Shown piece by piece: positions 34,029 to 43,528 of a stretch of 64,000 nucleotides of DNA (positions within the stretch are counted from its first letter, which is position 1; each line of letters begins with the position of its first letter). This DNA comes from Alistipes sp. (GTDB taxonomy: Bacteria > Bacteroidota > Bacteroidia > Bacteroidales > Rikenellaceae): positions 50,538-114,537 of the forward strand of contig JAGBAX010000022.1 of NCBI GenBank assembly GCA_017938765.1, written 5' to 3'. A program made the translations under genes and the position numbers. The notes beneath the pieces are model-generated. The model ran no database searches, was not told the origin of the DNA, and worked only from the letters and a program-made list of their open reading frames with translations.

Positions 34029-34478
34029 CTATTTTACCACCTCTGACGGCAGAGCCTTAAACAGAGCCTTGATTACCCCCTGCTGAAGCAGAATGAGCTG
34101 GTCTCCGTCAATGTCGTAGTGGGTAACACTGCCCAGTACGGCTGTAAACTGACTCTCAAGTTCGCCATTCTCTGGGCAGAGCATCATTGTAGTGCCTACC
34201 TGACCGAAGTTTATGGCGTAGTTCTCTGCTACGGTATACTGACCCAGCAGACGGTTGCAAGCGCCGATGCCTGCCAGAGAGCCATCCTCGCCAAGGGTGA
34301 TGTTAAAGCTGTTTATAGGAAGGTCGATGTCCTTACCCTCAAGCTGTACAAGGTGCCACTCAGTACCCTTCAGTGGCTTAGCGTTCTTCTGTCGCTGACG
34401 GCATGCCGAGCAGCAACCTACAAGAATTGTCGCGCAAATAAGCGCAAAAAAGATTGATTTAAGTCTCATAGTTGTCAT
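34029..34478 (-). CDS. META-domain lipoprotein (HslJ-like)
   Basis: The 149-residue protein has a lipobox (ATILVGC) and a META/HslJ domain from about residue 37: LKGTEWHLVQLEGKDI, 'GIGACNRLLGQY', 'VGTTMMLCPENGELESQF'. Such proteins are outer-membrane lipoproteins of uncertain role, linked in E. coli to novobiocin resistance. The start could be the second Met (34469, MRLKSIFF). It lies 12 nt after the sulfatase and is probably the last gene of a five-gene leftward operon. Confidence 0.88.
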   Translation of the reverse strand: MTTMRLKSIFFALICATILVGCCSACRQRQKNAKPLKGTEWHLVQLEGKDIDLPINSFNITLGEDGSLAGIGACNRLLGQYTVAENYAINFGQVGTTMMLCPENGELESQFTAVLGSVTHYDIDGDQLILLQQGVIKALFKALPSEVVK

Positions 34479-34490
34479 AATTTTTATATC

Positions 34491-36134
34491 CTACTTTATA
34501 AGTTCGTTTGGCATTGGGATCCTTTTGCCTGTAGTACGGAGGGTTGGCAGCAGGGCGTCGTAGCCCTCAAGCTTGGCTGTCAGAGCATCGGCCATTTCGC
34601 GGAGCTTATCGGGGTTGCTTGCCGAGAGGTCATTGCGCTCGGTAATATCCTCACCTATATTATATAACTCAAGGGTCTGTTGGCGGTGGCGGTAGACAAT
34701 CTTCCAGTCGCCCTTGCGAAGGCTACTCATATAGTCGATGTCGTGCAGCTGGTATGGCTTCCACTGGTGTGGGAAGTGTGCAAGCACCTCGCGCTCAGGG
34801 TCAATGCCCGAAACGGACAGAGGTACAACAAAGTCGTTTGCCTGCTTCTGGGTGCTAATCTCGCCCGACTCCATAGCCTTTTTAGCCATCTGCGAGCCGT
34901 CGGTGAGCAGGCGAACAATGCTCTTGCCGTCTATCTCTTGCACAGTTTTGTAATTCTCTATGCCCGCCATCTCAAGGATTGTAGGGTAGATATCCTCCGC
35001 TACAACTGGTGTATTGAGGCGCGTGCCAGCAGCGACCTTACCCTTCCAGTAGACAACCATAGGCACGCGGATACCAGCCTCGTAGCACGAAGCCTTACCC
35101 TCGCGCAGTGGCGAGTTCTGGGTATGGCGAACTCCACCCTTTGATAGATTTTCGGAGTTGCCGCCATTGTCGGACATAAAGACGATAATGGTATTGTCCA
35201 GCACATCGCGCTGCTTAAGATATGCCATCAAATCGCCTAAACTCTTATCCATACCCTCGCACATAGATGCAAAGCGAGCCTGCCCCTCGTCCATACCTCG
35301 CTCAACATATTTCTGGAAGAAACGCATATCGCGGTGTATAGGCGTATGGACAGCGTGGTGGCAGAAGTTGAGGTAGAACGGTATGCCATTGTCTATCGGA
35401 TAGTCAAGGGTCTTAAGTGCCTCAAGGGTCAGTGCCTCTGTAAGATGAGTCTTTGTGCCGTAGTACTCTGCCATATTCTGCACAGAGAAGAAGTTCCACT
35501 TGTCGGCCGTATTACCATAGTTATCCTCGCCATAGTAGCTGCGAGGCTTGCCGGCAACCTGACCCGCCACATTGACACAGAAGCCCATATTGTATGGATT
35601 GGCCGCAGGGGTACCATTTGGTGCCCAGTGACCCTTGCCCACATGGATAGTATAGTAGCCATTATCCTTCAAAATCTGCGGATATGGTGTGATATGCACC
35701 GCGCGATCAAGTGGCTCGGCAGATGGGGTTACGCCGTTGATATTCCAATCGGTGCGCTCTACGGTATCATCAAGCTGGCTGCTTGGAGTGTCTGTAGCAT
35801 CGGGATTCCAATCCTTTGTTACAGATGTGTAGTTTGTAATTCTGGTATGTGCGGCATTCATACCCGACATAATAGATGTGCGGGTAGGGGTGGAGACTGG
35901 ACATACATAGGCGGAGGTCATTGTTGCGCCCGCCTCTGCAAGAGCAGCAATGTTTGGCGTGTCGTGGCGTAGGTTAAAGGGGTATACCTCCTCGCCAAAG
36001 GCGACAGATGTATCAAGCCATCCGAGGTCGTCAATCAGAAAGAGGACAATGTTTGGTTTTTCTTCCTCTGTTGCGCAACTTGCCAGCGGAAGCGCAAGGG
36101 CTACAGAAGAGAGTGTTTTCAGTGTGGTTTTCAT
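34491..36134 (-). CDS. Arylsulfatase-type sulfatase, serine-type
   Basis: The 547-residue protein has a lipoprotein-like signal (SVALALPLASC). The metal-binding start is KPNIVLFLIDDLGW (about 26-40), and the formylglycine motif S-T-P-T-R lies at 81-85 followed by TSIMSG. The residue to be converted is therefore Ser81, needing an anSME-type maturase that is not in the window. Further motifs are 'VGKGHW' and 'IIVFMSDNGGN'. Sulfatases of this kind remove sulfate from host or dietary glycans. No SusC/D or other glycan gene is adjacent; the neighbours are recR and a META lipoprotein. Confidence 0.92.
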   Translation of the reverse strand: MKTTLKTLSSVALALPLASCATEEEKPNIVLFLIDDLGWLDTSVAFGEEVYPFNLRHDTPNIAALAEAGATMTSAYVCPVSTPTRTSIMSGMNAAHTRITNYTSVTKDWNPDATDTPSSQLDDTVERTDWNINGVTPSAEPLDRAVHITPYPQILKDNGYYTIHVGKGHWAPNGTPAANPYNMGFCVNVAGQVAGKPRSYYGEDNYGNTADKWNFFSVQNMAEYYGTKTHLTEALTLEALKTLDYPIDNGIPFYLNFCHHAVHTPIHRDMRFFQKYVERGMDEGQARFASMCEGMDKSLGDLMAYLKQRDVLDNTIIVFMSDNGGNSENLSKGGVRHTQNSPLREGKASCYEAGIRVPMVVYWKGKVAAGTRLNTPVVAEDIYPTILEMAGIENYKTVQEIDGKSIVRLLTDGSQMAKKAMESGEISTQKQANDFVVPLSVSGIDPEREVLAHFPHQWKPYQLHDIDYMSSLRKGDWKIVYRHRQQTLELYNIGEDITERNDLSASNPDKLREMADALTAKLEGYDALLPTLRTTGKRIPMPNELIK

Positions 36135-36149
36135 TGTTGTGGGTTTAGG

Positions 36150-36755
36150 TTATCGGTTTTTATCTACCTCACGACGGTTTATCAGTGCCTGAGTGATTGT
36201 GTGCTCGTCTACATACTCAAGCTCATCTCCAAAGCCTATTCCGCGAGCGATAGTTGTAATCTTCAGACGCTCAAAGCGCTTGAGGCAGTTCATAAGGTAG
36301 AAGAGCGTAGTCTCTCCCTCCACAGATGCCGAGATGGCGATAATAACCTCCTTAACCTCGCCCATAGCGATGCGGTCAAGAAGCAGGTCTATTCTTAAGT
36401 CAGAAGGACCTATACCCTGCATTGGCGAGATAACGCCGCCAAGGACATTGTACACACCGCGATACTGACGAGTCTTTTCAATAGATAGCAAATCAGCCAC
36501 CTGCTCAACCACGCAGAGGGTTGTTCTGTCGCGCTTTGTGTCGGCGCAAATCTCGCAAATCTCGTTGTCAGAGAGGTTTCCGCACTTGGCGCAGTGGCAG
36601 ATGTTGTTTCTAAACTCAGATATGCTCTCGGTCATTGCTGCTACATCCTCACGCTCCATCTTTAGTATGTGCATAGCAAGGCGCAGAGCTGTTCTACGAC
36701 CTACACCTGGCAAGCGGTTAAGCTCGCTGACGATATTTTCTAATAGTAGCGACAT
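36150..36755 (-). CDS. recR: Recombination mediator protein RecR
   Basis: RecR works with RecF/RecO in loading RecA at gaps. The start at 36755 (MSLLLENIVSELNRLPGVGRRTALRLAMHIL) is the family start; the open frame extends to 36935 but into batE. The helix-hairpin-helix, a CxxC...CxxC zinc finger (CHCAKCGNLSDNEICEIC) and the Toprim domain with 'VYNVLGGVISPMQGIGPSDL' are intact over 201 residues. It lies 13 nt after batE and 15 nt before the sulfatase. Confidence 0.96.
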   Translation of the reverse strand: MSLLLENIVSELNRLPGVGRRTALRLAMHILKMEREDVAAMTESISEFRNNICHCAKCGNLSDNEICEICADTKRDRTTLCVVEQVADLLSIEKTRQYRGVYNVLGGVISPMQGIGPSDLRIDLLLDRIAMGEVKEVIIAISASVEGETTLFYLMNCLKRFERLKITTIARGIGFGDELEYVDEHTITQALINRREVDKNR

Positions 36756-36768
36756 TATTAGATGTTTC

Positions 36769-37572
36769 CTAAATTCTCTCCAAATGAGACATCTCTGTCC
36801 AACCCTTCTTGCCGTCTGCAATAGTAACCTCTGCCCAGCCCTCAATCTCAGACGAGATAGTGACCTTTGTACCCTCGTGCAGTACAAAGAGGTCTGTGGC
36901 TTCGCTATCTGGCGAGCTCTTGACAGATATTGCACTGCTCATAACAATAGCATCCTCGCGGTTGAGTATACGGCTACGCTCAGAGAGAGCAAAGGCTGTT
37001 GTGACAATAAAGAGCAGCGCAGAGACAATAGTGCCGTAAAATCCCGCCTTGCGAAGAGAAAGAGGTGAACTAAGAAGGAAAATAAGCAGTAGCGCAAGTG
37101 CTGTTCCAAGCAGAAGAAGTGACACGACGCTCCACGCAGTGCAACTCATTGTGCGCTGTAGTCGCTCTATCCATCTATTGAGGAAGAACTGCGGAACCTC
37201 TGTAATCTTATCCTTCGTCTGAGCCTCGGCAATCTCAAGGTTGTATCTTGCATCGTCCATAGATGGAGAGACCACAAGGGCGCGGTTGTAGTAGAGAATT
37301 GCCTTACCCAGGTTGCCAATCTTAAAGTAGGTGTTACCCATATTGTAGTATAGGCGAGCCGAGTAGTATCCCCCATCCTCAATTTGGCTATAGAGCTGTG
37401 CAGCAACACTATAATCGCCATCTATATAAGCCTGATTTGCACCCTGCCACAGAGCTTCATTATCAAAGTCCTGCTCTACTGGCTGTGGCGAGTCTATCTT
37501 TACGGTATCGCTCTGTGCTGCAGCAGTAAATGTAACAGCAAACATCGCTACTATTGAAAGTATATATCTCAT
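36769..37572 (-). CDS. BatE-like TPR protein with SH3 domain
   Basis: The 267-residue protein has a signal peptide, a TPR region (about 40-115; ALWQGANQAYIDGDYSVAAQLYSQI, YYNMGNTYFKIGNLGKAILYYNRAL), two transmembrane segments at about 140-190 and a C-terminal SH3b-like domain (VLHEGTKVTISSEIEGWAEVTIADGKKGWTE). This is the BatE layout of the Bacteroidetes aerotolerance-type cluster. It begins 4 nt after batD. Confidence 0.88.
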   Translation of the reverse strand: MRYILSIVAMFAVTFTAAAQSDTVKIDSPQPVEQDFDNEALWQGANQAYIDGDYSVAAQLYSQIEDGGYYSARLYYNMGNTYFKIGNLGKAILYYNRALVVSPSMDDARYNLEIAEAQTKDKITEVPQFFLNRWIERLQRTMSCTAWSVVSLLLLGTALALLLIFLLSSPLSLRKAGFYGTIVSALLFIVTTAFALSERSRILNREDAIVMSSAISVKSSPDSEATDLFVLHEGTKVTISSEIEGWAEVTIADGKKGWTEMSHLERI

Positions 37573-37576
37573 AGCA

Positions 37577-39421
37577 CTACTTTTTTACTATTGATTCAAT
37601 CTTGGAGACAATCTCAATGCCCCTGCCGTATATCTCTGTCATCGTTGCCGACTCTACAGGCGAGTACTGAGCCTCCTCGCACAGCGAGATAATGGCTGTA
37701 ATATCCTTCGCCTGCTCTGTAGCGCCTCGGCGAGTAAGCTCCTCGCGGATAGTCTCCTTTGTAAGGTCTGCCACTGGGATGTTAAATCTGTCGGAGATAT
37801 AACCCCATAGTGCGCGGAGCATCTCCTCGTAGAAGGCGTGGCGATTCTGCTCACGCATATATCTCTCGGCAGCGCGGAATCGCTGTACGGCAACCTTATT
37901 TGCACGGCGACCCTTGACAAGAACAGTGTTGTGGCTGTCGCGTATACGCTTGCTGATAACAAAGTAGAGAGCTACAGATAGCAGCACCATTGCCACCACA
38001 ATAACAAAGTAGAGTGGACTGAAGACAAGTGGAGTGACTACTGTGTGTAGATTTGGGCGGGTGAGCTTTATGAAGCGGATGTCGCTACCCAGTAACTTCA
38101 CATCTTGCTTGCCGACAATTGTAGATACAACCTGAGACGATGAAGCGCTATTTTTGTCTGGTGTAACAGAGATAGCAAAGCTATCTGATGTAAGGGTTAC
38201 ATACTGCCTACTCTCTGGGTTGAAGTATGTAAACTCTATAGGGGCGATGGTATAATTACCCTCCGCCCTTGCGATAAATGGATACTCAAAGCGACGGAAA
38301 CCATTGCTGCCAGCAGCTGTTGTGCGTATCTGCTCTGTAGACTTGACGTCGTAGAGCTCAAATGTTGCAGGGAGAGTAATCTTCGGCTCCTGCACAAAGC
38401 CTATATTTCCCGTTCCAGATATCTTTAGGTCTATATTGGCTGCTGAGTTTGCCGCCATCTCTGTCAGTGAGGCGTGTGCCTCCATTGTATACTTACCCAC
38501 AGCCCCTGTAAATGATGCTGGAGCGCCCGCAGGGAATGGCTTGACATCTATAGTTACGGCTGGCGAGACAACCTCGCGGCGCAGATTGTAGATGTCGTGC
38601 GTATTGTCAAAGAATGAGTTGCGAGGGCGGTTGTTGCGGACAAACATCTGCGCAACGATAGTAATCTTCGCACTCTCAATAGTAAGTTTTCCACTCTGCT
38701 GTGGGTAGAGAATATACTCGCCAAGGTTGTAGGCATCGTAGACCTTGCCACCAACCGTCTCGCGGAAAGGTCCCTGCTCAGCCTCAAGCTGCTGACTCCA
38801 GAAACCGTCAAAACTTGGTAGTTTTGCCCCCTCAGAGCCGATAACATTCACACGGCTATAGAGCTTGAGTGTTGCGCGGACAGCCTCGCCCTTGTAGACA
38901 GACGAGCGAGAGACATTAAATCGCAACATAAGGTCATCTTGTGCTAATTGACCCGCTGCCCTCTGCTCAAGGGTCTGCTCTGTTTGATTGTTCTGCGAGG
39001 AGCGACCATCTTGCGCTGCACCACCCTCTGCACTACTTTGGCGCACCTCTATAGGTGTTACTTGTGTTGAGTAGCTCTTGCCATCTACGCCGATAGTAGC
39101 CACGCCAATGCTCTTTTCGCCAGCACCTTGAGCCTGCAGTACATAGCTGATGGTGTAGTTGTAACTCTTTGTCATAGAGCCGTTTATAATCTGCACAGAG
39201 GAGCCGTGCGAGACAGACGGACCTGCAAGAACATTAAAACCCTCAAACGATGGAGCCACAAAAGATTTGTCATCTGGCTTTGCGTTGAGTGCAAACTCAA
39301 CCCTAAAGGCATCCGAGGCATTAATAATCATTGGGGCGTTTGTTTGGAATAGCACCTCCTCACCATACGCCACGCAAAACATCAAAACCGCCACAATGGC
39401 GACAAATAATCTCTTTCCCAT
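37577..39421 (-). CDS. BatD-like protein
   Basis: The start at 39421 (MGKRLFVAIVAVLMFCVAYGE) gives a signal peptide; the upstream extension to 39502 crosses a terminator. The 614-residue protein has repeated Ig-like modules in the first 480 residues (RVEFALNAKPDDKSFVAPSFEGF ...) and a transmembrane segment near 490 (YFVIVVAMVLLSVALYFVI) before a cytoplasmic C-terminus. BatD is usually encoded with moxR and batA-B-C; here only batD and batE are present. The Bat cluster is associated with aerotolerance and stress survival. Confidence 0.88.
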   Translation of the reverse strand: MGKRLFVAIVAVLMFCVAYGEEVLFQTNAPMIINASDAFRVEFALNAKPDDKSFVAPSFEGFNVLAGPSVSHGSSVQIINGSMTKSYNYTISYVLQAQGAGEKSIGVATIGVDGKSYSTQVTPIEVRQSSAEGGAAQDGRSSQNNQTEQTLEQRAAGQLAQDDLMLRFNVSRSSVYKGEAVRATLKLYSRVNVIGSEGAKLPSFDGFWSQQLEAEQGPFRETVGGKVYDAYNLGEYILYPQQSGKLTIESAKITIVAQMFVRNNRPRNSFFDNTHDIYNLRREVVSPAVTIDVKPFPAGAPASFTGAVGKYTMEAHASLTEMAANSAANIDLKISGTGNIGFVQEPKITLPATFELYDVKSTEQIRTTAAGSNGFRRFEYPFIARAEGNYTIAPIEFTYFNPESRQYVTLTSDSFAISVTPDKNSASSSQVVSTIVGKQDVKLLGSDIRFIKLTRPNLHTVVTPLVFSPLYFVIVVAMVLLSVALYFVISKRIRDSHNTVLVKGRRANKVAVQRFRAAERYMREQNRHAFYEEMLRALWGYISDRFNIPVADLTKETIREELTRRGATEQAKDITAIISLCEEAQYSPVESATMTEIYGRGIEIVSKIESIVKK

Positions 39422-39454
39422 ATATTGGAAACGAATAAAACGCAGTTTTATTGT

Positions 39455-39498
39455 AAAACCACACACCCTTTCTGTTGCCAGAAAGGGGTAGTGGTTTT
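39455..39498 (-). terminator. Fumarase terminator
   Basis: AAAACCAC/GTGGTTTT outer arms and an inner CCTTTCT/AGAAAGG stem lie 63 nt after the fumarase stop and 34 nt before the batD start. Confidence 0.75.
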
Positions 39499-39561
39499 GC
39501 AACGAGCCAAAGGAGTCTACCAGTGGCTTAAAGTAGTATCCGCAGTGCGGAGTTAATCTGT

Positions 39562-41175
39562 TTAGTGAGCAAAGTCTGCAAAGAAGTCATTGCCCTTATC
39601 ATCAACAATGATAAATGCAGGGAAGTTCTCTACATAAATCTTGCGGACAGCCTCCATGCCGAGCTCTGGGAAGTCTACAACCTCAACGCTCTTGATAGAG
39701 TTCTTTGCAAGGATAGCAGCAGGACCACCGATAGAGCCGAGGTAGAAGCCACCGTGAGCCTTACAAGCGTCAGTAACAGCCTTTGAGCGGTTACCCTTTG
39801 CAACCATAACCATAGAGCCACCAACGCTCTGGAACAGGTCTACATATGGGTCCATACGGCCTGCTGTTGTAGGGCCAAATGAGCCTGAAGCCATACCTGC
39901 AGGGGTCTTTGCAGGACCTGCGTAGTATACTGGGTGGTTCTTAAAGTACTCTGGCATAGGCTTACCCTCGTCAAGCATCTGCTTAATGCGAGCGTGAGCA
40001 ATATCGCGAGCAACAATAAGTGTACCCTTAAGGTTAAGGCGGGTCTTGATAGGATACTGTGTAAGGATTTCGCGTACCTTATCCATACCCTCGTCAAGGT
40101 CGATATCTACTGCTGGAGACATTGCTGGAGCCTGCTCTGGAAGGAAGCGAGCTGGATTCTTCTCAAGCTGCTCAATGAAGATACCCTCTGGGGTAATCTT
40201 AGCCTTGATATTACGGTCTGCAGAGCAGCTAACGCCGATAGCTACTGGGCAAGAGGCTGCGTGACGAGGTGCGCGGATTACGCGAACATCGTGTACAAGG
40301 TACTTACCGCCAAACTGTGCGCCGATACCCATCTCCTGGCAAATCTTGAGAATCTTCTCCTCCCACTCAAGGTCACGGAAGCAACGACCGCCCTCGTTAC
40401 CAGATGTTGGAAGCTCGTCAAGGTAACCTGCAGAGGCCTTCTTAACAGTTGCAAGGCACATCTCAGCAGATGTTCCACCGATACAAACGGCAAGGTGATA
40501 AGGAGGACAAGCAGAAGTGCCGAGGTCCTTGATATGCTCCTTGAAGAACTTTACAAGTGACTCCTCATTGAGCAGAGCCTTAGTCTGCTGATAGAGGAAG
40601 GTCTTATTTGCTGAGCCACCACCCTTAGTGATAAAGAGGAACTCATACTCCATACCTGGGTGACCACCGTAGATGTCAATCTGTGCAGGCAGGTTAGTGC
40701 CAGAGTTGTGCTCGTCGGTCATTGTGATAGGCACAACCTGTGAGTAGCGAAGGTTGCGCTCTGCGTATGTCTGATATGCACCGCGAGAGATATACTCAGC
40801 ATCCTCAACGCCAGTGTATACATCCTCACCCTTGTGAGCCACGCAGATAGCAGTACCTGTATCCTGACAAGTTGGAAGTTCGCCCTCAGCAGCAACAACA
40901 GAGTTCATAAGCATAGTATATGCTACAAACTTGTCGTTATCTGTAGCCTCGCTATCCTCAAGGATGTTGCGGAGCTTCTGCAGGTGTGAAGCACGGAGGT
41001 AGAAAGATACATCTGTATACGCCTCCTTAGCAAGTAGCTCAAGACCCTTAGGGTCTACCTTCAAAATCTGACGACCATCACACTCTACAACCTTTACATA
41101 GTCCTTTGTAAGCAGACGATACTCGGTGTTGTCGCGCTCTATTGGGAGCGGCTCTTGATAAATAAATTCAGCCAT
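39562..41175 (-). CDS. Fumarate hydratase class I
   Basis: This iron-sulfur fumarase interconverts fumarate and malate. The 537-residue single-chain enzyme has the N-terminal alpha-type part with cluster ligands in PTCQDTGTA (about 101) and '[18 protein letters not shown]', and the C-terminal beta-type part with '[26 protein letters not shown]'. In E. coli such enzymes are FumA/FumB. It is monocistronic, divergent from mntP; the -7 box TATCTTTG is at 41223-41216. Confidence 0.95.
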   Translation of the reverse strand: MAEFIYQEPLPIERDNTEYRLLTKDYVKVVECDGRQILKVDPKGLELLAKEAYTDVSFYLRASHLQKLRNILEDSEATDNDKFVAYTMLMNSVVAAEGELPTCQDTGTAICVAHKGEDVYTGVEDAEYISRGAYQTYAERNLRYSQVVPITMTDEHNSGTNLPAQIDIYGGHPGMEYEFLFITKGGGSANKTFLYQQTKALLNEESLVKFFKEHIKDLGTSACPPYHLAVCIGGTSAEMCLATVKKASAGYLDELPTSGNEGGRCFRDLEWEEKILKICQEMGIGAQFGGKYLVHDVRVIRAPRHAASCPVAIGVSCSADRNIKAKITPEGIFIEQLEKNPARFLPEQAPAMSPAVDIDLDEGMDKVREILTQYPIKTRLNLKGTLIVARDIAHARIKQMLDEGKPMPEYFKNHPVYYAGPAKTPAGMASGSFGPTTAGRMDPYVDLFQSVGGSMVMVAKGNRSKAVTDACKAHGGFYLGSIGGPAAILAKNSIKSVEVVDFPELGMEAVRKIYVENFPAFIIVDDKGNDFFADFAH

Positions 41176-41292
41176 AATATTGATTTTTAATAGTGTTTAC
41201 GCTTCATAAAACACACAAAGATATAAAAATATGCTGAAAGATAAAAGGCGAAAGTAAAACTTTTCTATTTTTTCGTTATATTTGCAATTGTT

Positions 41293-41847
41293 ATGAGTAT
41301 TACCGACCTTCTTCTAATCGCAGTGGGGCTATCTATGGATGCCTTTGCAGTCTCTATTGGTAAGGGACTGTCGGTTGCTAAGGTGCGCCCGCGTTATGCT
41401 CTGACTGTTGGGGTCTGGTTTGGTGGTTTTCAGGCACTTATGCCCATTGTGGGATACTATTTAGGTACAAGTTTTGCAGACCTTGTTCAGAGTGTAGACC
41501 ACTGGATAGCCTTTGTGTTGCTCGGCATAATCGGCTTTAATATGATTCACGAGTCACTCTCTAAGGGGTGCGAGAGGAGCAGTGACGATTTTAGCCCAAA
41601 GGCGATGCTTCCGCTGGCGGTAGCTACGAGCATTGACGCGCTGGCGGTAGGAGTCTCTTTAGCATTTCTTAAGGAGCCGATTTTTGCCTCGGCGGCAGCT
41701 ATTGGTATCACTACGGCACTACTCTCTGCTGTGGGACTATATATCGGAAATATCTTTGGCTGTAAGTACAAGTCCAAGGCTGAGTTTATGGGCGGAGCGG
41801 TGCTAATACTTATCGGAATAAAGATTCTTGTTGAACACACATTATAA
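41293..41847 (+). CDS. mntP: Manganese efflux pump MntP
   Basis: This six-transmembrane exporter of Mn2+ has 184 residues, normal for the family. The two inverted halves carry the conserved acidic motifs GLSMDAFAVSIGKG (D16) and ATSIDALAVGVSLA (D~117). A -7 box TATATTTG at 41277-41284 leaves only a very short leader, so no Mn riboswitch is present. glnA follows 12 nt later and is probably co-transcribed, which is an unusual pairing. Confidence 0.94.
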   Translation: MSITDLLLIAVGLSMDAFAVSIGKGLSVAKVRPRYALTVGVWFGGFQALMPIVGYYLGTSFADLVQSVDHWIAFVLLGIIGFNMIHESLSKGCERSSDDFSPKAMLPLAVATSIDALAVGVSLAFLKEPIFASAAAIGITTALLSAVGLYIGNIFGCKYKSKAEFMGGAVLILIGIKILVEHTL

Positions 41848-41859
41848 AACCTTAATATT

Positions 41860-43365
41860 ATGAATGACAAGCAGTTACAATTAAATCCTAACAAGGTTGT
41901 AGCCTTTTTGGGTAAGCCTTGTAGCCAGTTTACTAAGGCCGACATTGTAAAGTTTATCAGCCAGAACGACATCCGTATGGTCAATTTTATGTACCCTGCG
42001 GGCGATGGTAGACTGAAGACCCTTAACTTTGTGATTAACAATGCCGAGTATCTTGACACAATACTTAGCTGTGGCGAGCGAGTAGACGGCAGTAGCCTCT
42101 TCCCATTTATTGAGGCGGGCAGTAGTGACCTCTATGTCCTGCCACGCTTCTCTACAGCCTTTGTAGACCCATTTGCTCAGATTCCGACACTTACAATGCT
42201 CTGCTCATACTTCAACAAGGATGGTCAGCTGCTTGAGAGCTCTCCAGAGAATACGCTCCGCAAGGCTTGCAAGGCCTTTAACGAGGTTACAGGAATGGAG
42301 TTTGAGGCTATGGGCGAGTTGGAGTACTATGTTATCGCACCAGACGAGGGGCTCTTCCCTGCAACCGACCAGAAGGGCTACCACGAGTCTGCTCCATATG
42401 CAAAGTTCAACCACTTCCGCACTCAGTGTATGTCCTACATCGCTCAGGCTGGTGGACAGATTAAGTATGGCCACTCCGAGGTGGGTAACTTTACTATTGA
42501 CGGAATGATTTACGAGCAGAACGAGATTGAGTTCCTGCCTGTCCCTGCCCTTAAGGCTGCCGACCAGCTGATGGTGGCTAAGTGGATTATCCGCAACCTC
42601 GCATATGAGTATGGCTACGACATTACTTTCGCTCCAAAGATTACTGCAGGCAAGGCTGGCTCTGGTCTGCACATCCATATGCGAATAATGAAAGATGGTG
42701 TAAATCAGATGGTTGAGAATGGCGTTCTGTCAGCAACTGCTCGCAAGGCTATTGCTGGAATGATGACCCTTGCGCCATCTATTACTGCCTTTGGAAATAC
42801 AAATCCTACATCTTACTTCCGCCTTGTTCCGCATCAGGAGGCTCCGACAAATATCTGCTGGGGAGATAGAAACCGCTCGGTGCTTGTGCGTGTGCCACTC
42901 GGTTGGACAGCAAAGAGAGATATGTGCAGCATAGCAAATCCTCTGGAGCTTGTGAGACACTACGACACAACGCAGAAGCAGACCGTAGAGATGCGCTCGC
43001 CAGATGGTAGCGCAGATATCTATCAGCTTATCGCAGGTCTTGCCGTTGCTTGTCGTCACGGCTTTGAGATTGAGAATGGTCTGGAGGTGGCAGAGAAGAC
43101 ATATGTCAATGTCAATATCCATCAGGCAGAGAATGCCGATAAGTTGGCAACACTTGCAACTCTTCCAGATAGCTGTGCCGCATCGGCAGAGTGCCTTGAC
43201 TCTCAGCGCGCTATCTACGAGGCTCACGGCGTCTTCAGCCCTGCAATGATTAATGGAATTATCAAGAAGTTGCAGAGCTATAACGACCGTACCCTTCGCC
43301 AAGATATGGATGGAGATACTGAGAAGATGTTGAGTCTTGTACATCAGTACTTCCATTGTGGATAG
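41860..43365 (+). CDS. glnA: Glutamine synthetase (type I-like)
   Basis: This enzyme ligates ammonia to glutamate. The beta-grasp domain (DIRMVNFMYPAGDGRLKTL) is followed by the catalytic barrel with 'GELEYYVIAPDEG', 'YGHSEVGNFTIDG', 'KAGSGLHIHMR' and 'GNTNPTSYFRLVPHQEAPTN'. At 501 residues it is longer than E. coli GlnA (469) and far shorter than the ~730-residue GSIII also common in this phylum. It carries no obvious adenylylation Tyr motif. A palindromic element and a terminator follow. Confidence 0.93.
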   Translation: MNDKQLQLNPNKVVAFLGKPCSQFTKADIVKFISQNDIRMVNFMYPAGDGRLKTLNFVINNAEYLDTILSCGERVDGSSLFPFIEAGSSDLYVLPRFSTAFVDPFAQIPTLTMLCSYFNKDGQLLESSPENTLRKACKAFNEVTGMEFEAMGELEYYVIAPDEGLFPATDQKGYHESAPYAKFNHFRTQCMSYIAQAGGQIKYGHSEVGNFTIDGMIYEQNEIEFLPVPALKAADQLMVAKWIIRNLAYEYGYDITFAPKITAGKAGSGLHIHMRIMKDGVNQMVENGVLSATARKAIAGMMTLAPSITAFGNTNPTSYFRLVPHQEAPTNICWGDRNRSVLVRVPLGWTAKRDMCSIANPLELVRHYDTTQKQTVEMRSPDGSADIYQLIAGLAVACRHGFEIENGLEVAEKTYVNVNIHQAENADKLATLATLPDSCAASAECLDSQRAIYEAHGVFSPAMINGIIKKLQSYNDRTLRQDMDGDTEKMLSLVHQYFHCG

Positions 43366-43371
43366 AGGTAG

Positions 43372-43478
43372 AATAAAAAGTCTATTTTGTCGTTATACTC
43401 GCCCTCAAAATCCTCACATACGCTTTAGTATGCTCCGGTTTTTCGGGCTTCGCAAGCCTAAAAATAGATCTTTTTATT
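43372..43478. repeat. Long nested palindrome with apical loop GCTTTA (element C)
   Basis: AATAAAAAG/CTTTTTATT and CTATTTT/AAAATAG outer arms enclose an imperfect CCC...AAAA..CC stem and the centre CATAC-GCTTTA-GTATG (43417-43432). The 16-bp centre plus flanks (CACATAC...GTATGCTCC) is identical to element A at 4743-4764. It is again followed by a separate terminator. Confidence 0.85.
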
Positions 43479-43489
43479 CAACCTCCACG

Positions 43490-43526
43490 AAAATGGGATG
43501 ACTGCGAAGGTCATCCCATTTTTATT
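43490..43526. terminator. Terminator between glnA and the TonB receptor gene
   Basis: AAAATGGGATGAC and GTCATCCCATTTT with a 7-nt loop, then TTATT. The convergent genes can both use it. Confidence 0.9.
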
Positions 43527-43528
43527 AC

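Noticed and set aside
36756-36935. 60-residue N-terminal extension of RecR
   Set aside because: It lies within batE and would precede the conserved RecR start MSLLLENIV.
41200-41292. Manganese riboswitch upstream of mntP
   Set aside because: The -7 box at 41277-41284 leaves too short a leader, and no yybP-ykoY-like structure is visible.
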